Under the pieces are notes generated by a model that did no database searches, was not told the origin of the DNA, and saw only the letters and a list, made by a program, of their open reading frames with translations. From the NCBI GenBank assembly GCA_002842465.1, contig PHDA01000023.1, positions 1 to 43,616 of the forward strand: 43,616 nt of DNA, read 5' to 3'. Below are positions 1 through 7,681 of the stretch, in pieces. The DNA is from Bacteroidetes bacterium HGW-Bacteroidetes-7. Lineage in GTDB: Bacteria > Bacteroidota > Bacteroidia > Bacteroidales > UBA932. The position numbers were made by a program, and so were the translations under genes. Positions within the stretch are counted from its first letter, which is position 1, and every line of letters begins with the position of its first letter.

Positions 1-27
1 CATTTTTTTTCTCATACCTCGCGGCAT
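1..27 (-). CDS. Possible 5' end of a minus-strand gene cut by the left edge
   Basis: Reading the minus strand leftward, three ATG codons lie in one frame (27-25, 15-13 and 3-1) with no stop between them, giving at most Met-Pro-Arg-Gly-Met-Arg-Lys-Lys-Met before the window ends. A strong promoter sits just upstream (77-80 and 50-57), so a transcript certainly seems to start here. Which ATG is used, and what the gene encodes, cannot be told from so few codons. The lysine-rich start is only weakly suggestive of a small basic protein such as a ribosomal protein. Confidence 0.35.
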
Positions 28-49
28 GGCCCCTATCGTTTGGGGAGTG

Positions 50-80
50 CAAAGGTAAACATCTTTTCTTAACTAACAAA
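50..80 (-). promoter_or_regulatory. Bacteroidota-type promoter reading off the left edge
   Basis: On the minus strand, TTTG (80-77) is followed after 19 bases by TACCTTTG (57-50). This matches the Bacteroidota sigma-ABfr consensus (-33 TTTG, -7 TAnnTTTG) with ideal spacing. Transcription would begin near position 43 and run toward the partial gene at the left edge. Confidence 0.75.
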
Positions 81-159
81 TATTTATTGACTTTTTATTC
101 AAGAAAACCTGGTCATTTATTTTAAAAAAAGATGTAATACCTATTATAATACATTAATC

Positions 160-175
160 TTATTTTGCAAAATAA
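160..175. promoter_or_regulatory. Perfect 16-base palindrome, possible operator
   Basis: TTATTTTGCAAAATAA reads identically on both strands. It lies in the AT-rich spacer between the left-edge minus-strand promoter and the plus-strand promoter at 256-263. It is not followed by a T run and lies in no gene, so an operator for a dimeric regulator is more likely than a terminator. The surrounding AT richness makes chance occurrence possible. Apart from this and the two promoters, I see nothing in bases 28-287. Confidence 0.35.
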
Positions 176-255
176 ATGATTCTTATATCTCTGCTTAATC
201 TTATATTTATTAATATTGATTGGATGGTCAAAAAATATAATTAAATAATAATTTA

Positions 256-263
256 TACCTTTG
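256..263 (+). promoter_or_regulatory. -7 element for the glycosyltransferase operon
   Basis: TACCTTTG matches TAnnTTTG exactly. It overlaps the in-frame TTG codon at 261, so that TTG cannot be the start and the ATG at 288 is favoured. No clear TTTG lies 19-21 bases upstream. Confidence 0.55.
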
Positions 264-287
264 GCCTCAAATTTAGAACAGCTTCAA

Positions 288-1022
288 ATGAACTCCGACA
301 AACTCGTCATTATTCCCACATACAACGAAAAAGAGAATATCGAAAAGATTATTAAAGCAATTTTTTCTCTCGAGGAGGCTTTTGATATTCTTATTATAGA
401 TGATGGTTCGCCTGATGGAACTGCAACAATAGTCAAGGGACTTCAAACTCAGTTTTCTGACTCTCTTTTTTTAATGGAAAGGGAGGGCAAACAAGGTCTT
501 GGGTCAGCCTACATTGCAGGTTTCAAATATTCAATAGAGAAGGGGTACAACTACACTTTTGAGATGGATGCAGATTTTTCTCACAATCCGGCTGATCTGA
601 TAAAGTTGTACAATGCGTGCAGAACGGAAGCCGATCTGGCAATCGGTTCAAGATATTGCAATGGTGTAAGTGTAATTAACTGGCCAATTGGCCGAGTTGT
701 TATGTCGTATTTTGCATCAAGTTATGTAAGAGCTGTTCTGGGTATAAAAATATATGATACAACAGCAGGGTTCAAGTGTTACAGAAGAGATTTACTGCAA
801 GCCATAGATCTTGAGAAAGTTAAGATGCGTGGTTATGGATTTCAGATAGAGATGAAATATACATCCCATAAGCTCGGTTACAAAATTAAGGAGGTACCAA
901 TAATTTTCATCGACAGAACCGAAGGAACTTCAAAAATGAGCAGTGGCATTTTCGGGGAGGCATTTTGGGGTGTAATAAAGATGAAATTCAGGCGTATTAA
1001 ACCAAAAAAACAAAAGGTATGA
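288..1022 (+). CDS. Polyprenol monophosphomannose synthase-like family 2 glycosyltransferase
   Basis: This cytosolic GT-A enzyme of about 244 residues should transfer a sugar, typically mannose, from a nucleotide donor to a polyprenyl phosphate (DPM1-like). The sequence begins KLVIIPTYNEKENI, the usual nucleotide-binding start, followed by DDGSPDGT, the metal-binding DAD in MDADFSHNP, and GSRYCNG. There is no C-terminal membrane domain, as in single-domain DPM1 proteins. ATG 288 is chosen over TTG 261 because the -7 promoter element covers 261 and the family starts right before the IPTYNE strand. The stop overlaps the next start as ATGA, so translation of pyrC is probably coupled to it. Exact sugar specificity is not visible. 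Confidence 0.88.
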   Translation: MNSDKLVIIPTYNEKENIEKIIKAIFSLEEAFDILIIDDGSPDGTATIVKGLQTQFSDSLFLMEREGKQGLGSAYIAGFKYSIEKGYNYTFEMDADFSHNPADLIKLYNACRTEADLAIGSRYCNGVSVINWPIGRVVMSYFASSYVRAVLGIKIYDTTAGFKCYRRDLLQAIDLEKVKMRGYGFQIEMKYTSHKLGYKIKEVPIIFIDRTEGTSKMSSGIFGEAFWGVIKMKFRRIKPKKQKV

Positions 1023-2362
1023 GTCTGCTTATAAAAAATGGAACAGTAATTAATGAGGGAATCACCTTTAAAGGTAGCTTATTAATTGAAAATGAATTAA
1101 TTGTCCGTATATATAGCGAGTCCGAAAAACTACCTTCTGCAGATAAAGTTATTGAAGCAAAGGGAATGATAGTTATTCCCGGAGTAATTGACGATCAGGT
1201 CCATTTTCGCGAACCAGGCAACACACATAAAGGAGACATATCAAGTGAAAGCGCTGCTGCTGTTTTGGGTGGTGTTACATCGTATATGGATATGCCTAAC
1301 AACAATCCTTCAGCAACAACTCTTAGCTCAATTGAAGCTAAAAACTGTATTGCAGAGAAAAACTCATATGCCAACTACTCGTTTTATCTTGGTGCAACAA
1401 ATGACAATATTGAAGAGATTTTGAATGCCAACCCAAGTGAGACTTGTGGATTAAAGGTTTTTATGGGCTCATCAACCGGCAATATGCTTGTAGATGATTC
1501 GCAAGCTTTAAATGATATTTTTGCCAAAACAAAGCTGTTAATAGCAACTCATTGTGAATACGAACCAATTATTAAAGAAAATCTGGCTAAGGCAATTTTA
1601 AAGTACGGGGAGGATAAAATTCCGTTTAGTGCACATCCTGTAATAAGATCAAGAGAGGCTTGTATCGAATCAACAAAAAGGGCAATTGGGCTAGCAATTA
1701 AATACAATGCCAGGCTTCATGTTTTACATATTAGTACCGCTGAAGAGATTGAACTTATCAAAGAGGCAAAAAAGCAACATCCTGGCATAACCGGTGAGGT
1801 ATGTGTGCATTATATGCTCTTTGATAGTCTTGATTATGAAAAATATGGCAGCAAAATTAAATGTAACCCATCTATAAAGGAGGTTGGAGATAGAGAGGCA
1901 ATAATAAAAGCTGTTAAAGATGGTGTTATCAGGGTTGTTGCAACAGATCATGCGCCTCATACTATTGAAGAAAAGAGTGGTAATTACATGAAATCACCTT
2001 CCGGATTACCACTTGTTCAGCATAGCCTTCAGATTATGTGGAATTTACATAAAGAGGGTAAATTTACAGCCGAAGAGGTGGTAGATAGAATGTGTCACTC
2101 TCCTGCGTTGAATTTTAAAGTTGCAAACAGAGGGTTTCTCAGAAATGGGTATTATGCTGATATTGTAGTATTAAATCCGGACAAAACGGATTCTCATAGC
2201 ACCCAGACTCCTGCATACAAGTGTGCTTGGTCTCCACTAAGTGATATCGAACTAAAATCCACTATAGTACACACATTTGTAAATGGGGAGCAGGTTGTCG
2301 AAAATGGAAAGTTAACAGGGATAAAAGCAGGAAAAAAACTAAAATTTGAATATGGTAAATAG
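1019..2362 (+). CDS. pyrC: Dihydroorotase
   Basis: This amidohydrolase-fold enzyme of pyrimidine synthesis interconverts N-carbamoyl-aspartate and dihydroorotate. Recognisable metal-site motifs are DDQVHFREPG (residues 58-67), Lys146 in GLKVFMGSS (candidate carboxylated lysine), His178 in ATHCEYEP, His234 and His237 in LHVLHIS, and Asp310 in VATDHAPHT. At 447 residues it has the usual length of the long (type I or hydantoinase-like) group. The first His of the HxH motif is Gln60; I recall the same DDQVHFREPG form in other Bacteroidales dihydroorotases, so this seems a lineage trait rather than decay. It overlaps the upstream glycosyltransferase by four bases and the downstream permease by eleven, forming a tight three-gene operon. 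Confidence 0.93.
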   Translation: MSLLIKNGTVINEGITFKGSLLIENELIVRIYSESEKLPSADKVIEAKGMIVIPGVIDDQVHFREPGNTHKGDISSESAAAVLGGVTSYMDMPNNNPSATTLSSIEAKNCIAEKNSYANYSFYLGATNDNIEEILNANPSETCGLKVFMGSSTGNMLVDDSQALNDIFAKTKLLIATHCEYEPIIKENLAKAILKYGEDKIPFSAHPVIRSREACIESTKRAIGLAIKYNARLHVLHISTAEEIELIKEAKKQHPGITGEVCVHYMLFDSLDYEKYGSKIKCNPSIKEVGDREAIIKAVKDGVIRVVATDHAPHTIEEKSGNYMKSPSGLPLVQHSLQIMWNLHKEGKFTAEEVVDRMCHSPALNFKVANRGFLRNGYYADIVVLNPDKTDSHSTQTPAYKCAWSPLSDIELKSTIVHTFVNGEQVVENGKLTGIKAGKKLKFEYGK

Positions 2363-3254
2363 TAAAGTGGTTGTTTACATCTCGGTAATTACCGCAGTTA
2401 TTTTTTGGGGTTTTTCGTTCATCTGGACCAACTCACTTCTTTTACAAAACTTTCCTGTTTACTCCCTGGTCTTTTTCAGAATGACCTTTGCTGCAATAAT
2501 TATTACTGCAATATCCTATTTCGCCGGAAAAATTGAAAAGGTTGAAAAGAGAGACCGAAAGTGGTTTTTACTGCTTGTTTTGCTTGAGCCTTTCATATAT
2601 TTCATTGGTGAGACATTCGGACTCAAAATTGTTAACTCCCCCACCCTTGGGTCAATTATTATATCAACCATTCCAATTTTTGCGTTAATTGCCGGAAGCT
2701 CTTTTTTAAAAGAACGTATCACTCCGATTAATGTTTTTGGAATTCTAATTACCCTGCCAGGAATTCTACTTGTTGTATTTGATAAAGGGGAAATAGATGT
2801 TTCCCACTACGCTGGTATAATACTTCTTTTTATAGCTGTTTTTGCAGCTGTCGGGTACTCTATGGTAGTGAAAAAACTTGCAGGAACTTATAACAGTTAT
2901 ACGATTGTAACCTATCAGCACATTTTGGGGGCATTATACTTTTTGCCAATGTTTCTGATTTATGACTATAAGGAATTCTCCTTCAATTCATTAACAATTG
3001 ACATAATTAAGCCTCTACTATACCTTGCAGTGTTTTGTTCATCTCTGGCCTTTATTTTATTTATCAACTCCATTAAAGCACTGGGGATCGCAAGAGCCAA
3101 TACATTCACCACACTTGTGCCTGTAGTTTCGGCATTTGGAGCCTACGCTATGGGACATGAGATGATGAGTATGAGAAAAATTATCGGTATATTGATTGTC
3201 GTTGCAGGAGTTATTATTGCCCAGAGGCAAAAGAGTTCAATCCCCGTAAAGTAA
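2352..3254 (+). CDS. EamA/DMT family permease
   Basis: This is an inner-membrane protein of about 300 residues with ten predicted hydrophobic helices in two EamA repeats, starting VVYISVITAVIFWGFSFIW. The motif FFRMTFAAIIITA in the first repeat and SLAFILFINSIKALG in the second are typical of drug/metabolite exporters. The substrate cannot be predicted. ATG 2352 is preferred to TTG 2346; either start lies within the end of pyrC, implying coupled translation. Its 3' end overlaps the convergent tex gene by 41 bases. Confidence 0.85.
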   Translation: MVNSKVVVYISVITAVIFWGFSFIWTNSLLLQNFPVYSLVFFRMTFAAIIITAISYFAGKIEKVEKRDRKWFLLLVLLEPFIYFIGETFGLKIVNSPTLGSIIISTIPIFALIAGSSFLKERITPINVFGILITLPGILLVVFDKGEIDVSHYAGIILLFIAVFAAVGYSMVVKKLAGTYNSYTIVTYQHILGALYFLPMFLIYDYKEFSFNSLTIDIIKPLLYLAVFCSSLAFILFINSIKALGIARANTFTTLVPVVSAFGAYAMGHEMMSMRKIIGILIVVAGVIIAQRQKSSIPVK

Positions 3255-5382
3255 GCTGAATTCTCCCTCGTTTAAAATCAACATCGAGCACTTTAACCAT
3301 AAGTTGTTGTTGTAGTTTTACCACATCAGATGGGTTTGATACGAATTTATCAGCCAACTGTGATATATGGATAAGCCCGTCCTGTTTAATTCCAATATCT
3401 ACAAATACGCCAAAATTTGTTATGTTGGTAACAATCCCTGGAAGAATCATATCTATTTTAAGATCGTCTATTGAGTGAACATCTGAAGAAAACTCCATAA
3501 CCTTTGCAACTCTTCTAGGGTCTCTGCCTGGTTTTTTCAACTCCTCCATAATATCTGTGAGTGTAGGAATTCCTGCATCGTCAGAAACATATCGTTTAAT
3601 ATCAATCAGTGACCGGCATTTTTCATCCTTGATCAAATCATCAACACTTTTGCTGATATCTTTTGCCATTTTTGTAACCAAACCATATCGCTCAGGGTGA
3701 ACAGCGGTGTTGTCCAACGGATTATCAGAGTCAGGGATTCTTAAAAAGCCGGCACTCTGTTCAAAAGCTTTGCTTCCCAATCTTTTTACCTTTGTGAGTT
3801 CGGTTCTTGTTTTAAATGGACCATTTGCAGTACGGTGTTCTACAATATTCTGTGCTATTGCAGGTCCGATTCCTGATACGTAGCTTAATAAGTGCTTACT
3901 GGCTGTATTCAGGTTAACTCCTACTTTATTTACACAGCTAACAACAGTATTATCAAGCATCTCTTTAAGCAGACCTTGATCTATATCATGCTGATACTGA
4001 CCTACTCCTAAAGATTTCGGATCAATTTTAACAAGTTCGGCAAGCGGGTCCATAACCCTTCTTCCAATTGAGACAGCACCTCTTACAGTTACATCATAAT
4101 TTGGAAACTCCTCTCTTGCGACAGGAGAAGCTGAATAAATTGATGCACCATCTTCGCTTACTGAAAATACCTGCAATCCGGCAGGCATGGGAATCTTTTT
4201 AATAAATGCCTCAGTCTCTCTGCTTGCTGTTCCATCACCTATGGCAATAATCTCTATTTTATATGATTCGACAAGATTAGATATCTTCTTAATAGCCTGA
4301 ATTTTTTCGTTTACAGGTGGATGGGGATAAATTGTATCATTATGTAACAACTCTCCCTGGGAGTCAAGACAGACAATCTTGCAGCCTGTTCTAAATCCCG
4401 GATCAATAGCCAGCACCCTTTTTTGCCCTACAGGTGCAGCTAAAAGAAGAGCTGTAAGATTCTCTCCAAACACTTTAACGGCCTCCAGGTCTGCCCTCTC
4501 CTTTGCCATTCTTAAAACCTCGTTTTCAATAGATGGGTGCAGAAGTCTTTTGTAGGAGTCCTCCAATGCAATATCTATTTGATCCCTGCAGCTTTTAGAA
4601 AAATTCTCCTTTTTTGCGAAAACCTCTCGTTTAAGCTCATTTAAAGAATAATCACTCTCTACTTCAAGCTTTACGCTTAGATGGCCCTCTTTTTCGCCTC
4701 GAAGTAATGCCAGAACTCTGTGCGAAGGCATATTTGCAATTGAACCATTAAAGTCAAAGTAATTTCTGAATTTGCTGGATTCTTCTGCGTCTGCATCCAG
4801 CCCTCTTTGTTGCTTGGATACGATTTTTGCATATCTTAGATATTGTCTTCTTAATGACTCTCTTACAGAAGGCATTTCACTTATATTCTCAGCAATAATA
4901 TCCCTTGCTCCCTGGAGCGCTTCTTCAACATCAGAGACCTCTTCTCCAACATACTCTTGTGCCACTCTAAAGCAATCCTGAACTGTCATATCTGTAATTG
5001 CCAGCGCAAGTGGTTCAAGCCCTTTCGCTCTTGCGATGCTTGCCTTTGTACGTCTCTTTGGCTTAAAAGGAAGATAAATGTCTTCCAGTTTATTAGTGTC
5101 TATACAGTTTTCTATCTGATCTTTAAGAGAATCGGTTAATTTTTCCTGATCTGCAATGCTTTTAAGAATTGCAATTTTTCTCTTGTCAAGCTCCTCAAAT
5201 CTTGTGTATAGATGTTTAATCTCAGTAATTTGCACCTCATCCAAGCCACCTGTTCTCTCTTTGCGGTATCTTGAAACAAAAGGTATAGTTGCACCCTCAT
5301 CAAAAAGGGCAATACAGTGTTCAACCTGCCATTCGGCAACTGAAAGTTGCTTGCTTATAAAATCAATATAAATTTTAGTCAT
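3214..5382 (-). CDS. tex: Tex family RNA-binding transcription accessory protein
   Basis: The 722-residue protein has the full Tex layout: an N-terminal helical domain (VEHCIALFDEGATIPFVSRYR), a YqgF/RNase H-like domain in the middle (KRVLAIDPGFRTGCKIV), helix-hairpin-helix repeats (LLSYVSGIGPAIAQNIVEHR) and a C-terminal S1 domain (LPGIVTNITNFGVFVDIGI). Tex homologues bind nucleic acid and influence transcription and RNA processing. The frame stays open further upstream to 5445, but the ATG at 5382 matches the family's usual start and overlaps the end of the ClC gene by eight bases, so translation is probably coupled. The last 41 bases overlap the convergent EamA gene. Confidence 0.93.
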   Translation of the reverse strand: MTKIYIDFISKQLSVAEWQVEHCIALFDEGATIPFVSRYRKERTGGLDEVQITEIKHLYTRFEELDKRKIAILKSIADQEKLTDSLKDQIENCIDTNKLEDIYLPFKPKRRTKASIARAKGLEPLALAITDMTVQDCFRVAQEYVGEEVSDVEEALQGARDIIAENISEMPSVRESLRRQYLRYAKIVSKQQRGLDADAEESSKFRNYFDFNGSIANMPSHRVLALLRGEKEGHLSVKLEVESDYSLNELKREVFAKKENFSKSCRDQIDIALEDSYKRLLHPSIENEVLRMAKERADLEAVKVFGENLTALLLAAPVGQKRVLAIDPGFRTGCKIVCLDSQGELLHNDTIYPHPPVNEKIQAIKKISNLVESYKIEIIAIGDGTASRETEAFIKKIPMPAGLQVFSVSEDGASIYSASPVAREEFPNYDVTVRGAVSIGRRVMDPLAELVKIDPKSLGVGQYQHDIDQGLLKEMLDNTVVSCVNKVGVNLNTASKHLLSYVSGIGPAIAQNIVEHRTANGPFKTRTELTKVKRLGSKAFEQSAGFLRIPDSDNPLDNTAVHPERYGLVTKMAKDISKSVDDLIKDEKCRSLIDIKRYVSDDAGIPTLTDIMEELKKPGRDPRRVAKVMEFSSDVHSIDDLKIDMILPGIVTNITNFGVFVDIGIKQDGLIHISQLADKFVSNPSDVVKLQQQLMVKVLDVDFKRGRIQLTLRGLNSFASGQ

Positions 5383-7150
5383 GAGATACTTGTTGTAATT
5401 GATCTCTGTATGCAGAGAAAATTTTTGATTTTGAGACAAATCCAATATAGTTGCCTTGTTTATCAGTTACCGGTAAATTCCAGGCAGATGTAATTTCAAA
5501 TTTCTTCATTACAACCTCCATTTTGTCATCATTAAAAACAACTCCAGGGGGATCTTTCATAATCTTCTCTACAAAAGTGCTTTCGTAAATGTCCTTGTTA
5601 AACATTATCTCCCGGATATCATCAAGGAGTATGATTCCTTTAAATTTCCCGGAATTATCAACTACAGGAAAGATGTTTCTTTTAGAGTATGCAATCACTT
5701 TAATTAGGTCTGATAATTTGTCTTCCGGTTTTACTCCTTTAAAATCATTCTCAACCAACTCTGAGGTTTTTAAAAGCGTTAGCACAGCTTTGTCACTGTC
5801 ATGAGTTAAAAGATCTCCCTGTTTTGCAAGCCTTTTAGTGTAAATTGAATAGGGTTCAAATGCTCTGATGGTTGCGTATGAAACAACAGAGGTAATTATC
5901 AACGGCATCAAAAGAACATAACCGCCTGTAATCTCAGCAATGAGAAAGATTGCTGTTAAAGGTGCCTGCATAACGCCCGCCATAAGGCCTGCCATTCCTA
6001 CAAGTGCAAAATTAGATTCGGGGATTACAAACAACCCGGTAAGATTAAGGACCCTGCTTACAACAAATCCAGTTACCCCTCCTATAAATAGTGTTGGTCC
6101 AAAGGTTCCCCCTACACCACCACCGGCATTTGTAAATGACATAGCAAAAACCTTAAAAAAGATGATTGCTCCAAAGAAAGCGGGTACGAACCATTTGTTT
6201 GAAAAGAGATCGCCAAATATATTCGGACCTACTGCACTTAATGCATCCTTGTTTAAAAGAGCAGTAATTGACCCGTAACCCTCACCAAATAACGGGGGGA
6301 AAATAAATATAAGTAATCCTAACATAAAAGCAGATATAGCCCACCTCTTGTATGAATTAGAAATTTTTTGAATTCGGTCTTCAACTCGAAGAGTTGTTCT
6401 TGTGAAGTAAAGGGAGATAAAGCCACATACAATGCCCAAAACTAAATAGAATGGAATATTCCTCATTGCAAATGCTTCAATTGTATTACTGAAAACAACT
6501 GCATCTCCCATAAAAAAGTATGAAACAGTTGCTGCTGTAACAGCTGACACTAAAAGGGGAATTATTGATGTCATAGAAAGATTAAAGAGCAATATTTCCA
6601 GAGTAAACAGAATTCCTGCAAGCGGAGCTTTGAATATTCCTGCTACTGCACCTGCAGCACCACAACCCAGCAATATTGTCATATTTTTGTATGAGAGCCC
6701 CATCAGCCTTGCAATATTGGAGCCTATTGCAGCTCCGGTATAAACAATAGGAGCTTCTGCCCCCACAGAGCCTCCAAATCCTATTGTGACAGAGCTTGCC
6801 GCCACAGATGACCAGGTGTTGTGAGATTTAATCTTTGACTCATTTCTTGATATCGAAAGCAGGACTTTTGTCACGCCGTGACCAATGTTATCTTTAATAA
6901 TGAACTTCACAAAAAGCAGAGCAATCAGCATCCCAATACCGGGATAGACTAAATACAAGAGGCTCTCAGCTGGTGTATTGAACCATCCTTTGAGTAACCA
7001 TCCAAAGAAATAGATGAGTTTTTTTAGTGTAATTGCTGCAACTCCGCTAAGAAGTCCTGTTATAAATGCCAAAACAAGAATAACTCGGCTCTCGGTCATT
7101 CCCGAAAGTTTTCCGGCTAAGTATCTTAATGCTCTTTGAAAAGGATTCAT
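5375..7150 (-). CDS. ClC family chloride channel/transporter with tandem CBS domains
   Basis: The 591-residue protein consists of a ClC membrane domain (about residues 20-430) followed by two CBS domains (about 450-585). Diagnostic signatures are GSVGAEAP (127-134, gating Glu132) and GGTFGPTLFIGG. The usual GSGIP chloride-binding loop is GHGVT (90-94), so the central Ser is replaced by His91. After the helix signature AGILFTLEILLF, the position of the proton glutamate (E203 of ClC-ec1) is Ile186, while the neighbouring Glu185 is kept. These substitutions suggest ion handling unlike the standard 2Cl-/H+ exchanger. It is the first gene of a pair with tex, with which it overlaps by eight bases. 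Confidence 0.9.
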   Translation of the reverse strand: MNPFQRALRYLAGKLSGMTESRVILVLAFITGLLSGVAAITLKKLIYFFGWLLKGWFNTPAESLLYLVYPGIGMLIALLFVKFIIKDNIGHGVTKVLLSISRNESKIKSHNTWSSVAASSVTIGFGGSVGAEAPIVYTGAAIGSNIARLMGLSYKNMTILLGCGAAGAVAGIFKAPLAGILFTLEILLFNLSMTSIIPLLVSAVTAATVSYFFMGDAVVFSNTIEAFAMRNIPFYLVLGIVCGFISLYFTRTTLRVEDRIQKISNSYKRWAISAFMLGLLIFIFPPLFGEGYGSITALLNKDALSAVGPNIFGDLFSNKWFVPAFFGAIIFFKVFAMSFTNAGGGVGGTFGPTLFIGGVTGFVVSRVLNLTGLFVIPESNFALVGMAGLMAGVMQAPLTAIFLIAEITGGYVLLMPLIITSVVSYATIRAFEPYSIYTKRLAKQGDLLTHDSDKAVLTLLKTSELVENDFKGVKPEDKLSDLIKVIAYSKRNIFPVVDNSGKFKGIILLDDIREIMFNKDIYESTFVEKIMKDPPGVVFNDDKMEVVMKKFEITSAWNLPVTDKQGNYIGFVSKSKIFSAYRDQLQQVSHD

Positions 7151-7161
7151 TGGTGCGAAAA

Positions 7162-7193
7162 TACAAAAAAAAGCTGAACGGGAGTTCAGCTTT
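7162..7193 (-). terminator. Rho-independent terminator
   Basis: A perfect 10-bp stem, AAAGCTGAAC (7170-7179) with GTTCAGCTTT (7184-7193), encloses a GGGA loop. On the minus strand it is followed by a run of T, placing it just after the acidic hypothetical gene and before the ClC gene. Confidence 0.85.
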
Positions 7194-7217
7194 ATATTAT
7201 TGTTTTATATTGAAATG

Positions 7218-7604
7218 CTAGTCATCTGATTCCTCTTCTTCTGAAAATGCACTTGATGAATCATCTTCTGGGAATTCATCCGGATCACTCCCCTCATCTT
7301 CATTATTGCTTCCAAAAAGACCTCTCTCCAGATCCTCATAATCATCAATTTTCACATCTACTTTAACCAGATAAATTGCATCTGTGACCTCAAGCGAGAT
7401 GGCATAGAAAAAAGATCCATCGGGTTTATCAACCTTAAATACCTCTCCCATGTAATCGGCATATCCTCTTGGATACTTGTCCTTAAAGGCTGCTAAAAGC
7501 TCGGGGCTAAGATTCGCATAGCTGACAACGGCTCTTCTTTTAGATGAACGGGTCGGTGATGTGGTGGTCTCTTTACCTTTTGTCGTATTACTCTTCTGCT
7601 CCAT
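7218..7604 (-). CDS. Small conserved-type hypothetical protein with acidic tail
   Basis: I do not recognise a functional family. The 128-residue protein has a Ser/Thr/Lys-rich start (about 1-25), a compact middle (about 26-95) containing NLSPELLAAFKDKYPRGYAD and a strand-rich part with FFYAISLEVTDAIYLVKVDV, and then a tail of almost only Asp, Glu and Ser (about 100-128). It has no signal peptide or membrane segment, so it is probably cytosolic. I recall similar proteins with the same core and acidic tail as hypotheticals in Bacteroidales. It is separately transcribed: a near-consensus TATACTTG lies about 35 bases upstream, and a strong terminator follows. Confidence 0.75.
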   Translation of the reverse strand: MEQKSNTTKGKETTTSPTRSSKRRAVVSYANLSPELLAAFKDKYPRGYADYMGEVFKVDKPDGSFFYAISLEVTDAIYLVKVDVKIDDYEDLERGLFGSNNEDEGSDPDEFPEDDSSSAFSEEEESDD

Positions 7605-7681
7605 ATATAAATTTAGTACATTTCAGTTTTCAAATCGGGCTGCAAGTATAATGCATTTTTTTTAAAACTATCACTCTTTTT

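Noticed and set aside
261..287. TTG start for the glycosyltransferase
   Set aside because: The TTG lies inside the TACCTTTG promoter element and the family begins at the ATG at 288.
5383..5445. N-terminal extension of Tex
   Set aside because: The extra 21 residues lie within the end of the ClC gene and are not part of the Tex family; ATG 5382 fits.
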